This document shows positions 7,252 to 14,435 of a stretch of DNA of 19,234 bases, piece by piece. This stretch comes from Treponema sp. UBA3862 (GTDB lineage: Bacteria > Spirochaetota > Spirochaetia > Treponematales > Treponemataceae). The DNA lies in the NCBI GenBank assembly GCA_002392405.1, contig DGGY01000005.1, positions 1 through 19,234 of the forward strand. Direction: 5' to 3'. The position numbers and the translations under genes are program-made. The notes under the pieces were generated by a model. That model was not told where the DNA came from, did not search any database, and saw nothing but the letters and a program-made list of their open reading frames with translations. Positions within the stretch are counted from its first letter, which is position 1. Every line of letters begins with the position of its first letter.

Positions 7252-7575
7252 ATGAAAAAGACACTTTTAGTAACATTAATGGCAGTTTCGTTTGCAGTAC
7301 TTCCACTTTCTGCTTCAGGCAAATCTGACAAAACAGCAGTTCAGACTGTAGAAGAAGCAACTGATAAAACAGCAGAAGCTGCAGATAAGACTGTTAAAAA
7401 AGTTGAAGAAGAAACTGACGCTGCAAAAAAAGCAGGAACAGCAGTAGGTGAGGCTGGTAAAGACGTAACAGAAGCCGGTAAAAAAATCGGTTCTGCTGCT
7501 AAAGATGCCGGAAAAGAAATCGGTTCACAGGCAAAAGCTTTCGGAAAGAGTGTAAAAGAAGCTTTTTCTAACTAA
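7252..7575 (+). CDS. Small exported Ala/Lys/Glu-rich helical protein, LEA-like
   Basis: A 107-residue protein with a clear signal peptide (MKKTLLVTLMAVSFAVLPLS, cleavage probably after SAS near residue 22). The rest is Ala/Lys/Glu/Gly-rich, with irregular repeats of the type EAxDKTxKKVEEE and GKDVTEAGKKIGSAAKDAGK. No Cys, Trp or Tyr is present. Such sequences are typical of amphipathic, often disordered LEA-group-3-like or small periplasmic helical proteins, so a role in envelope protection or stress is possible, but nothing specific can be shown. The AAGGAG at 7232-7237 is unusually far (14 bases) from the ATG. A short frame (ATG 7238, five codons) ends in a TGA overlapping the start. The gene lies 20 bp before kduI and probably shares its transcript. 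Confidence 0.8.
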   Translation: MKKTLLVTLMAVSFAVLPLSASGKSDKTAVQTVEEATDKTAEAADKTVKKVEEETDAAKKAGTAVGEAGKDVTEAGKKIGSAAKDAGKEIGSQAKAFGKSVKEAFSN

Positions 7576-7595
7576 AGATTATCAGGAGTAAGTTG

Positions 7596-8438
7596 ATGGA
7601 TATCAGATATTCAACAGGAAAAGAACCTTTCAAGCGCATGACAACAGAAGAAATGCGTGAAGAATTCTTAATTTCAAACATCTTTATTAAAAATGATGTA
7701 AGCGCTGTTTACAGCCACATTGACCGTATTGTAACTCTCGGAGCAATGCCGGTTGATAAACAAGTTAAGCTCGACAAAAATATCGATGCAATGAAGGATT
7801 TTGGAGTTGACTTTTTCCTTCAGCGCCGCGAACTTGGAATGATTAACATCGGCGGTGACGGCCTAGTTGTTGCAGACGGAGTTAAGTACGAAGTAAAACA
7901 TTATGACGCACTTTATTTAGGAGCCGGAACAAAAGACGTTACACTTGAAAGCGTTGACAAGAAAAATCCTGCAAAGTTCTATATGAACTCAGTTCCTGCT
8001 CACGTTTCTTATCCGAGCCGTGTAATCACATATGAACAGGCAAATCATGTTCACGCTGGTTCTGCCGCAGAATCAAATGACCGCACGATCAATCAGTACA
8101 TCCATCCGGATATTCTTGAAACCTGTCAGCTTTCAATGGGTATGACTCACCTTGAAACAGGTTCAGTATGGAACACAATGCCTGCCCATACCCACGAACG
8201 CCGCATGGAAGTGTACTTCTATTTTGACCTTCCTGAAGATCAGGTTCTTTTCCACTTTATGGGAGAACCTCAGCAGACACGCCATATCGTAATGCACAAT
8301 GATGAGGCTGTAATCAATCCTTCATGGTCAATTCATTCAGGCTGCGGTACAAGCAACTATACTTTCATCTGGTCAATGGGCGGTGAAAACCGTACATATA
8401 CAGATCAGGACTGGATTAAAACTACAGATTTAAGATAG
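7596..8438 (+). CDS. kduI: 5-dehydro-4-deoxy-D-glucuronate isomerase (4-deoxy-L-threo-5-hexosulose-uronate ketol-isomerase)
   Basis: KduI converts 5-keto-4-deoxyuronate, formed from unsaturated galacturonate in pectin breakdown, to 3-deoxy-D-glycero-2,5-hexodiulosonate, the substrate of KduD. It is a cytoplasmic cupin. The zinc ligands are all present: H198, H200 and E205 in the AHTHERRMEVYFYF block, and H247 in SWSIHSG. FLQRRELGMINIGG (74-87) and LETCQLSMG also match the E. coli enzyme closely, and the 280-residue length equals the family length. ATG 7596 with AGGAG seven bases upstream is chosen over the in-frame TTG at 7593. It follows the LEA-like gene and is closed by a strong terminator. 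KduD and KdgK are not in the window, so the rest of the pathway must be elsewhere. Confidence 0.97.
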   Translation: MDIRYSTGKEPFKRMTTEEMREEFLISNIFIKNDVSAVYSHIDRIVTLGAMPVDKQVKLDKNIDAMKDFGVDFFLQRRELGMINIGGDGLVVADGVKYEVKHYDALYLGAGTKDVTLESVDKKNPAKFYMNSVPAHVSYPSRVITYEQANHVHAGSAAESNDRTINQYIHPDILETCQLSMGMTHLETGSVWNTMPAHTHERRMEVYFYFDLPEDQVLFHFMGEPQQTRHIVMHNDEAVINPSWSIHSGCGTSNYTFIWSMGGENRTYTDQDWIKTTDLR

Positions 8439-8460
8439 TTTTTTGTCCTTATAAAAGTAG

Positions 8461-8513
8461 CTCCCGGTACAATTTTGAAGTGCATTTCAATTCTGTTCCC
8501 GGGAGTTTTTTTT
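8461..8513 (+). terminator. Strong intrinsic terminator after kduI
   Basis: The stem CTCCCGG (8461-8467) pairs with CCGGGAG (8498-8504 region), with an inner TTGAA/TTCAA pairing around GTGCAT. It is followed by a run of eight T (8506-8513). Confidence 0.93.
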
Positions 8514-8590
8514 GTTCTGTGAGCGAAGACCGGCTTTTTTTTAGTCAGGCTGAAGCTCTTCATTTGTTATAAAAATTACAGCTCTTTTAA

Positions 8591-8619
8591 TTGTAAACTG
8601 CCGTTTTTTCTGATAAAAT
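8591..8619 (+). promoter_or_regulatory. Sigma70-type promoter upstream of the PilZ-like gene
   Basis: TTGTAA (8591-8596), 17 bases, TAAAAT (8614-8619) gives the predicted start of transcription near 8626. The rest of 8514-8590 is AT-rich and shows only a short GAAG/CTTC palindrome and a repeated AGCTCTT; I see no gene in it. Confidence 0.72.
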
Positions 8620-8640
8620 ATTTTTCAGTGATAAAAGTTG

Positions 8641-9612
8641 ATGCGCTTTGTACAGGCGTTTTATGAATCACTTTTAATAAGGGTATTTTTTTTTGCCCTT
8701 GAGGATTTTATATTGGACCAGGAAACAACCCAGCATATTATTGAAGGACGTAAGACTTTTTTTGTTGTCCCTGATGTTTCTCTTTTACCGGAAAATTATC
8801 TTGAAGATTTTATGACTCACGGCTATGAAGCCTATATTATCGGTGATGACCGTCAGTGTCCGCTTGTAAATAAAGTTGAAGTCATAATGAATACCTTTCC
8901 GGATTCCATTTTCTTTTTTTATATTGATGCTCATGTTGACGGTGTTGACTGGTCAGTTTATATCCGTAATCTTCAGGAACAGCATCAGGAAAATGCTTTA
9001 ATCGGTGTCCTGTATGCAAAACGCGCAGAAGAAGCCCAGAAAAAAGCCCTGGAAAAATATTTTCTTTTTGACGTAGGCATTCAGTGCGGCTGTATTTCAC
9101 TTGAGTATCAGAAGTCAAAGAACTTTGATCTGATTGAAAAAGTTCTTTTTGCAAACCAGGCATCAGGCCGCCGCCAGAACGTACGTGCAATCTGTGACGG
9201 AAACAGTAAGGTAAGCATACAGACTGCAGCAGGAATTGCTGACGGAAAGATTCTCGATGTAAGCATGAGCCATTTTTCCTGTATGTTTAACCTTCCGCCG
9301 AGAATCAAGATGTACGAAAAGGTTTCAAGGGTAATGCTCAATGTAAACGGTACGCATTTTATGACAGATGCAATTCTGTTTATGACTCGTCCTGTTGACG
9401 GCAGGGACCTTTATATTTTTGTTTTTGCAAATTCTGCAGGAGGGCAGGGACTTGATCCTGATGCAAAAGAAAGACTTTCTAAAAAAATCTACACAATGAT
9501 AAGCGAAAAAGCCAAAAAACTCATGCAGGAAAAGTTTACGGAAGAACGCAATAAACTTGCAAATAAGTCAAATCCTTTTACAAGAACCTATTCGGCCTCT
9601 GATTTTAACTGA
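8641..9612 (+). CDS. PilZ-like domain protein, possible c-di-GMP effector
   Basis: A cytoplasmic protein of up to 323 residues. Its N-terminal part (about 27-172) is an uncharacterised region beginning ETTQHIIEGRKTFFVVPD. The C-terminal half (about 175-265) has a PilZ-like pattern: RRQNVR (177-182), matching the RxxxR c-di-GMP motif, then DVSMS (206-210) where PilZ domains have (D/N)xSxxG. The final Gly of that motif is not present (H211), so binding may be weak or altered. A Lys/Glu-rich helical tail follows (275-312). The start is uncertain: ATG 8641 lacks a Shine-Dalgarno, while TTG 8713 has GAGG eight bases upstream and begins just before the conserved-looking region. A T9 tract (8686-8694) lies between the two starts. 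It has its own promoter and lies between kduI and the pectinases. Confidence 0.72.
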   Translation: MRFVQAFYESLLIRVFFFALEDFILDQETTQHIIEGRKTFFVVPDVSLLPENYLEDFMTHGYEAYIIGDDRQCPLVNKVEVIMNTFPDSIFFFYIDAHVDGVDWSVYIRNLQEQHQENALIGVLYAKRAEEAQKKALEKYFLFDVGIQCGCISLEYQKSKNFDLIEKVLFANQASGRRQNVRAICDGNSKVSIQTAAGIADGKILDVSMSHFSCMFNLPPRIKMYEKVSRVMLNVNGTHFMTDAILFMTRPVDGRDLYIFVFANSAGGQGLDPDAKERLSKKIYTMISEKAKKLMQEKFTEERNKLANKSNPFTRTYSASDFN

Positions 9613-9627
9613 TTTACTGTCCGTTTT

Positions 9628-9652
9628 TTCAGGGGCTGAACATATTTTTTTT
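9628..9652 (+). terminator. Weak candidate terminator after the PilZ-like gene
   Basis: A short stem TTCAG (9628-9632) / CTGAA (9636-9640) with loop GGG is followed, after CATA, by eight T (9645-9652). The stem is only 5 bp, so termination would be partial at best. Confidence 0.35.
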
Positions 9653-9697
9653 GTATGCGACTGCTGCTTTGTCTATTCCCCCTGTTATATTTTTTCG

Positions 9698-9705
9698 TGT
9701 ATAAT
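9698..9705 (+). promoter_or_regulatory. Putative promoter of the pectinase genes
   Basis: A perfect TATAAT lies at 9700-9705, preceded directly by TG (9698-9699), in the same arrangement as the chemoreceptor promoter at 1013-1020. No convincing -35 is found at the right spacing, so activation by a regulator is possible. The predicted transcript begins near 9712, about 27 bases before the lipoprotein start. Confidence 0.55.
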
Positions 9706-9738
9706 CTTGAATACTTGCGCTTATTATCAGGAGTTAAG

Positions 9739-11037
9739 ATGAAAAAGATTTTTTATTTTCTGGGACTTGCCTTAGTCCTTTCCGGCTGTGCATCAACTAA
9801 GGGTGTGCAGAAAGATGCCTTTAAAAATCAGGCTGCTTTTGAAGAATATACAAAAGCTTCGTACCAGGCTGTTTCTTTAAGCGAGTTCAATGACGGTTTT
9901 AATCACGCCCGCATGGGAATGAAAAACGGTGTTCCGCCTTATGCGATTTATAATCCTGATCAGATTGCAGGTCTTGCCGAAAATATGCTCTATTATCAGA
10001 ATCCTGACGGCGGCTGGTCAAAGAACGTTGACTATCAGAAAATCCTTACCCTTGATGAATTAAGGGCAATCCGCGAAGCCAATAAATCTGTGCTTCCTGT
10101 TACTTACAACCTTATGACTCAGCATAAAGGTTCTACAATGGATAACAGAAATATCTATTCTCAGATCCGTTATCTTTCTCTTGTATATCAGCAGATTCCT
10201 GAGGAACGCTATAAGAATGCTGCTGTGCGCGGAATCAATTGGATTTTAAATGCTCAGGAACCGAAAACAGGCGGCTTTACAGGTGCAGATGTTTACGGAA
10301 TCACTTTTAACGATGATATAATTGCAAATACCCTGTCTTTCCTTTATCAGATTGCAACTGATGATAATACTTTCGGTTATATCGATAACGACACAAGAAA
10401 AAAGGCTATGGCTGCCTATGACAAAGGAATTGAATGCATCTTAAAGTGCCAGCTTACTGTTACCTTAAAAGACGGTTCAAAACTTCTTACAGCCTGGTGC
10501 CAGCAGCACAGTTATGAAAACTATGCCCCGATCTGGGCCCGGGCTTTTGAATCACCTTCAATCTGTTCTGCTGAGTCAAGAAAGATTGTTCAGTTCCTGA
10601 TGAAAATTGAAAATCCTTCTGAGGAAGTTAAAAAATCAATTATTGCAGCCTGTGAATTTTTTGACAGGGATGATATCCGCATTCACGGACGCAAACTTGA
10701 AAAAGTGCCTCTTACAAAACCTGTTCCAGGCGATCCTTACTTAAAGACTGAAAGAATGCTTGTTGATAAGGCTGATGCACCAGACTGCTGGGCACGTTAT
10801 TATGCGCTTGACTCAAGCTATGATATTACTCTCGGCTGTCCTCTTAAAGTTCAGGGAACTTATCCTGAAGTGTTAAAGCCTGTATGGTGTGACCGCGGCT
10901 GTAAGTTTGTTCCGGATCATAACGATATCAGCATGGAACGCCGCAACGGTTATTCTTATACAAATACTTCAATGGAAACTCTTGTAAGCAGTGAATATCC
11001 TGAATGGCTTAAGAAGAACGGCCTTAAAAGACCTTAG
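9739..11037 (+). CDS. Pectate lyase, polysaccharide lyase family 10 (PelA type), lipoprotein
   Basis: A secreted, membrane-anchored pectate lyase that cleaves polygalacturonate by beta-elimination to unsaturated oligomers. The lipobox LSGC ends at C17, so the protein should be lipid-anchored. PL10 signatures follow in order: YYQNPDGGWSKNVDY (85-99), the STMDN and SQIRYLSLVYQ helices (132-151), ITFNDDIIAN (188-197, with the acidic NDD), AWCQQHSYENYAPIWARAFE (252-271), a family-typical LMKIENPSEEV and the Arg-containing CWARYYALD (350-358). The length (432) is full. ATG 9739 with AGGAG five bases upstream is chosen over an in-frame ATG at 9655, which would place 28 residues before the signal peptide. 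The GH28 gene begins 12 bp after its stop, so the two pectinases form a unit. Confidence 0.93.
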   Translation: MKKIFYFLGLALVLSGCASTKGVQKDAFKNQAAFEEYTKASYQAVSLSEFNDGFNHARMGMKNGVPPYAIYNPDQIAGLAENMLYYQNPDGGWSKNVDYQKILTLDELRAIREANKSVLPVTYNLMTQHKGSTMDNRNIYSQIRYLSLVYQQIPEERYKNAAVRGINWILNAQEPKTGGFTGADVYGITFNDDIIANTLSFLYQIATDDNTFGYIDNDTRKKAMAAYDKGIECILKCQLTVTLKDGSKLLTAWCQQHSYENYAPIWARAFESPSICSAESRKIVQFLMKIENPSEEVKKSIIAACEFFDRDDIRIHGRKLEKVPLTKPVPGDPYLKTERMLVDKADAPDCWARYYALDSSYDITLGCPLKVQGTYPEVLKPVWCDRGCKFVPDHNDISMERRNGYSYTNTSMETLVSSEYPEWLKKNGLKRP

Positions 11038-11049
11038 TATTTTTTTACC

Positions 11050-12840
11050 ATGAGATTTATCTGTAAATGCCTGTTTGTACTGGTTCTTGTAATTATGCCT
11101 GATTATATTTTTGCCGCCCAGAAAGCGATAAAAGTTAAAAACACAGTTACAACTTCCTCTTCTGCGTACATAATGTGGAACAGTGTAATGCCGCTGTCTG
11201 ACAGAGTTACCGATTACATTGTTCTTGTGAACGGAAAGAAGGCCGCTATGTCTGCCCGTGAACAGGCTTTACTTAAAAATGTTCTCTGCGTCGGCTATAA
11301 AGATATTTTCTATAAATCTTTTACCAAAAAAGAAACTCTTCTCGATAATGGCATGGAAAAAAATGATGTTACTTTTTACTGTGTCGAAAATCTTGAACCT
11401 GAAACTGAATACAGCATTTCCGTTTCTGCCGTAACAAAATGGGGAAAGCCTATTTATATATCAGATTCCGTTAAAGTTGTTACAAAAGCTGAATCAAAGT
11501 TCGTAAATATCCTTGATTACGGGGCTAAGCCTTCCCTTAAAATCTCTTCAACCCAAAATTCAGGCGATAAAGATTTTATTAAGCACAATACAGAGTGCAT
11601 TCAGAAAGCAATTGATGAATGTCCTTCAGGCGGGACTGTTTATATTCCTGAGGGAATTTTTATGAGCGGAGGACTTAATTTAAAGTCTGACATGACGCTT
11701 AAAATTGACGGTGTACTCTGCGGTTCTCCTTTTGCCGAGCATTATGAATTTGGTTATCTTTTGTATCCTTATTACACCGACAGACGCTATCGTGGTCTTT
11801 TGAATGCAGAAAATGCTGAAAACATTTCGATTACAGGCGGCGGAAACGGTACTATTGACGGTAACGGCTGGCTTTATGCTGATGAAAACAATAAGCCTTA
11901 TCCTATAATTAAGTTTTATGCAGAAGAAGGTGATGATAATAAGCATCCTCTTTACCGCTATGTAAAGGGTAATAATAAAACTGTCTATGAGTACGGTCTT
12001 CTTGCAAAAAGCTGTGCCCTTTCTTATCTTGACTCTATTGGAAAAACTCCTGAAACTGCTGAAACTGAGGAATTAAAGCGTGCTTATTCCTGCCGCAGTA
12101 CAATGATGATTCTTCGCGGAGTAAAAAATCTTTTCCTCGAAGGCCTGATTGTCGTAAATCCTGCCAATCACATGATTAATATTCAGGATTCAAAAAATAT
12201 TACGGTTACGGGGCTTCGTGAACTTTCTTATGATATCAATAACGGGGATGGGCTCGGGCTTTTATGCTGTCAGGATGCTTATATCTTCAATAATTTTATT
12301 GATACCGGAGATGACTGTATTGTTTTCAGTGCGGGAGTAGGAAAAGAAGCTTTTACAACAGGGCAGAGTCCTGTAAGCAATATAGAAATCTGTGGAAATT
12401 ATTTTCATCACGGTCACGGCGGAGTTGTGTGCGGAAGTCATACGGCACTTGGAATCGAAAATATTTTTGTTCACGATAATGTTTTCAATCACACTGATAT
12501 CGGCTTAAGGCTTAAAAGTGCACCTGCAAACGGCGGCTATGTAAAAAATATCATCTTTGAACACAATGCCTTAGCTTATGTTAAGCGGGCTTTTCATATG
12601 ACGACCGAATACAGTGATTCTGGAACAGTCTCTCAGTACCATGCTGCTGACACTCCTGCTGTTTTTTCTGACATAAAATGTTCAGACTGTACAATCTATA
12701 AAAGCTCCAGTTATCCTGTTTATATTTATGCTGATGAAGCTTATCCTCATCACGATATAAGTTTTAAGAATGTCAGAATATCTCCTGAAAGTTATCAGCG
12801 TAAATCTGTCAGAAACTGTACAAATTATTCTTTTGAGTAG
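11050..12840 (+). CDS. Exo-type polygalacturonase, glycoside hydrolase family 28 with N-terminal FN3-like domain
   Basis: A secreted GH28 enzyme with a signal peptide (about 1-22, ending YIFA), an FN3-like domain (about 25-147) and a right-handed beta-helix catalytic domain (150-596). Catalytic motifs are NGD (398-400) in place of the endo-enzyme NTD, GDD (420-422), GHG (455-457) and RLK (487-489). NNGDG, DTGDDCI and GHGGVVCGSHT resemble exo-poly-alpha-D-galacturonosidases (PehX/YeGH28), which release digalacturonate from chain ends. The RADRRYRG-like loop YYTDRRYRGLL and an insert near 280-345 also fit that group. No Shine-Dalgarno is visible: the 12-bp gap from the lyase gene is TATTTTTTTACC. 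It is probably expressed by coupling or through the U-rich leader. Product specificity is inferred from motifs only. Confidence 0.92.
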   Translation: MRFICKCLFVLVLVIMPDYIFAAQKAIKVKNTVTTSSSAYIMWNSVMPLSDRVTDYIVLVNGKKAAMSAREQALLKNVLCVGYKDIFYKSFTKKETLLDNGMEKNDVTFYCVENLEPETEYSISVSAVTKWGKPIYISDSVKVVTKAESKFVNILDYGAKPSLKISSTQNSGDKDFIKHNTECIQKAIDECPSGGTVYIPEGIFMSGGLNLKSDMTLKIDGVLCGSPFAEHYEFGYLLYPYYTDRRYRGLLNAENAENISITGGGNGTIDGNGWLYADENNKPYPIIKFYAEEGDDNKHPLYRYVKGNNKTVYEYGLLAKSCALSYLDSIGKTPETAETEELKRAYSCRSTMMILRGVKNLFLEGLIVVNPANHMINIQDSKNITVTGLRELSYDINNGDGLGLLCCQDAYIFNNFIDTGDDCIVFSAGVGKEAFTTGQSPVSNIEICGNYFHHGHGGVVCGSHTALGIENIFVHDNVFNHTDIGLRLKSAPANGGYVKNIIFEHNALAYVKRAFHMTTEYSDSGTVSQYHAADTPAVFSDIKCSDCTIYKSSSYPVYIYADEAYPHHDISFKNVRISPESYQRKSVRNCTNYSFE

Positions 12841-12846
12841 AATTCT

Positions 12847-13809
12847 ATGAAGGTATATAAACTTTCTACGGACTGTAAAATCCGTCTGGACAATCTTTTA
12901 AGGAATGAACTTCCAGGCCTTATAAAAAAAGAAATTTCTAATTCAAAAATCAGGCGCCTTATTGTTGCGGGGGCAGTGAGCGTAAATTCAAGACAGGTAA
13001 GGATTCCTTTTTATGAAGTTTTTGCAGGAAGTTCTGTAACTGTTACTGTTGAAGAAGAAAAACTGTTCTTTGAAAAGCAGCCTGACGACATTAAATATGA
13101 ACTTACATCAAAAGACGTTCTCTATGAGGATGAATATATAATCGTTGTAAATAAGCCGGCTCGTTTCCCGTCTGAAGAAGGAATGGTTGCTTCCAGAGAT
13201 AATCTTCATGCTGCTCTTGTCCGCTTTCTTTTTGAAAGACAGAAAATTGAAAAGCCGAATGCTAAAAATCCGCCTTATGCCGGGATTATGCACAGACTTG
13301 ACAGGGAGACTTCAGGGGCGATTCTTTATACTAAGCAGAGAAGTGTAAACGGCGCTTTTTCGGGGATGTTTGAGTCTCATGAGTTTACAAAGCATTACAC
13401 GGCCCTTGTCTGCGGTGTTCCTGAAAAAGAAAAGTTCAGCGTTGAGTTTTATATGAACAGAATAAGTCCTAAAGGTCAGACTGCAAAATGGGGGCGGGTA
13501 AGTGAAGAAAAGGGTCTTTATTCTAAAACTGACTTTGAAGTTCTTAAATCCTTTACTTTAAAAGATGAATTAAAAAAGAAAGGCATTACTGCAGTTTTGT
13601 GTAAGCTTTATACGGGCCGCACACATCAGATAAGGGTACATTTATCTTCAGCTGGACTGCCAATTTTAGGTGATGAGATTTACGGCGGCAGAGAGTGGGA
13701 AAGGGTGATGCTCCATGCTTCGTACCTTGAATTTTGTCATCCTGTTACAAAAAAAATAATAAAAATTAATGCTCCTTTTCCTGATGATTTTGCAGAAACT
13801 AAGGCCTAA
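12847..13809 (+). CDS. RluA-family rRNA pseudouridine synthase with S4 domain
   Basis: An RNA-modifying enzyme of the RluA/RluC/RluD family that converts uridine in RNA, probably 23S rRNA, to pseudouridine. It has an N-terminal S4-like RNA-binding domain (about 13-70) and a catalytic domain (about 88-312). The catalytic Asp is D152 in HRLDRETSGA (149-158). LYTGRTHQIRVHL (254-266) and PILGDEIYGG (272-281) are further family motifs. The length of 320 is normal. It begins six bases after the GH28 stop with no clear ribosome site, so translation is probably coupled, although it has no obvious link with pectin use. Which uridine it modifies cannot be decided here. Confidence 0.93.
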   Translation: MKVYKLSTDCKIRLDNLLRNELPGLIKKEISNSKIRRLIVAGAVSVNSRQVRIPFYEVFAGSSVTVTVEEEKLFFEKQPDDIKYELTSKDVLYEDEYIIVVNKPARFPSEEGMVASRDNLHAALVRFLFERQKIEKPNAKNPPYAGIMHRLDRETSGAILYTKQRSVNGAFSGMFESHEFTKHYTALVCGVPEKEKFSVEFYMNRISPKGQTAKWGRVSEEKGLYSKTDFEVLKSFTLKDELKKKGITAVLCKLYTGRTHQIRVHLSSAGLPILGDEIYGGREWERVMLHASYLEFCHPVTKKIIKINAPFPDDFAETKA

Positions 13810-13813
13810 TCTA

Positions 13814-13842
13814 TTGATTAAATCTATATAAAAGAATAAAAT
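13814..13842 (+). promoter_or_regulatory. Sigma70-type promoter of the rpsP operon
   Basis: TTGATT (13814-13819), 17 bases, TAAAAT (13837-13842) is a good consensus match. Transcription should start near 13849, leaving a leader of about 86 nt before rpsP. Confidence 0.75.
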
Positions 13843-13848
13843 AGCGAC

Positions 13849-13934
13849 ATTCTACACTAGTGTTTTTATGCCCTGTAGAGTACTTTTTAAGTTTTTCAAA
13901 TTTAGGATCTGGAAACAGATTCTTGGAGGATAAA
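13849..13934 (+). promoter_or_regulatory. Structured 5' leader of the rpsP operon
   Basis: Two hairpins are seen. TCTAC (13851-13855) pairs with GTAGA (13875-13879) around the palindrome ACACTAGTGT. GGATCTG (13905-13911) pairs with CAGATTC (13916-13922) around a GAAA tetraloop, with one G-U pair. The second hairpin ends two bases before the Shine-Dalgarno GGAGG (13925-13929). The layout is what a ribosomal-protein autoregulatory leader would have; no known leader family is recognised. Confidence 0.5.
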
Positions 13935-14177
13935 GTGGTCAAAATCAGACTCAAGAAATTCGGTACAAAAAAGCGTCCAGCTTACCGTATCGTAGTGCAG
14001 GATTCACGCAAACCACGTGATGGCACAACAATCGAAGAAATCGGAACTTACGATCCAATTTCTGCAGGTGAACAGGTTTCTGTAAAAGAAGACCGTGCTA
14101 AGTACTGGATGAGCGTTGGTGCTCAGCCGACAGACATGGTTCGCAACCTTTTCAGCAAGAAAGGCCTTAACAAATAG
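13935..14177 (+). CDS. rpsP: 30S ribosomal protein S16
   Basis: A ribosomal protein of the small-subunit body, needed for 30S assembly. It starts [20 protein letters not shown], the universal S16 beginning, and continues with [20 protein letters not shown] and the PTDMVRNLF end motif. It has 80 residues, the usual length. The GTG at 13935 is chosen because GGAGG lies five bases upstream and the conserved N-terminus starts here; a longer frame from 13860 would lie inside the leader. It is first in the rpsP-khpA-rimM-trmD-rplS operon. Confidence 0.98.
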   Translation: MVKIRLKKFGTKKRPAYRIVVQDSRKPRDGTTIEEIGTYDPISAGEQVSVKEDRAKYWMSVGAQPTDMVRNLFSKKGLNK

Positions 14178-14197
14178 CTTAACGGGAGTAACGGGGA

Positions 14198-14431
14198 ATG
14201 GAAAAAGACCTGATTGAATACATTGCAAAATCATTGGTCGATGATCCCAGTGCAGTCTCGGTAAATGAAACCGAGGGTGAACGTGGTCCGGTTTTAGAAC
14301 TGCGTGTTGCCCAGGGTGATATTGGTAAGGTGATCGGCAAATACGGCCGTATTGCAAAGGCATTGCGTACTGTTTTAAGCGCATCAGCTGTAAAAGGCGG
14401 AAAACGCTACAGCCTGGAAATTCTGGATTAG
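14198..14431 (+). CDS. khpA: KH-domain RNA-binding protein KhpA (YlqC)
   Basis: A 77-residue single-KH-domain protein that in other bacteria pairs with KhpB and binds RNA, influencing cell size and translation. The GxxG loop lies in GKVIGKYGRIAKALRTVL (43-60, G47-K-Y-G50). It occupies the standard place between rpsP and rimM. The Shine-Dalgarno is loose (CGGGAG about ten bases upstream). It is four bases from rimM. Confidence 0.95.
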   Translation: MEKDLIEYIAKSLVDDPSAVSVNETEGERGPVLELRVAQGDIGKVIGKYGRIAKALRTVLSASAVKGGKRYSLEILD

Positions 14432-14435
14432 ATTC

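Noticed and set aside
9655..9738. Longer pectate lyase starting at ATG 9655
   Set aside because: It would place 28 residues before the lipoprotein signal and would lie across the TATAAT at 9700-9705; AGGAG points to ATG 9739.
13860..13934. N-terminal extension of rpsP from ATG/GTG-like starts upstream
   Set aside because: S16 begins at VKIRL; the extra 25 residues fall in the leader between promoter and GGAGG.
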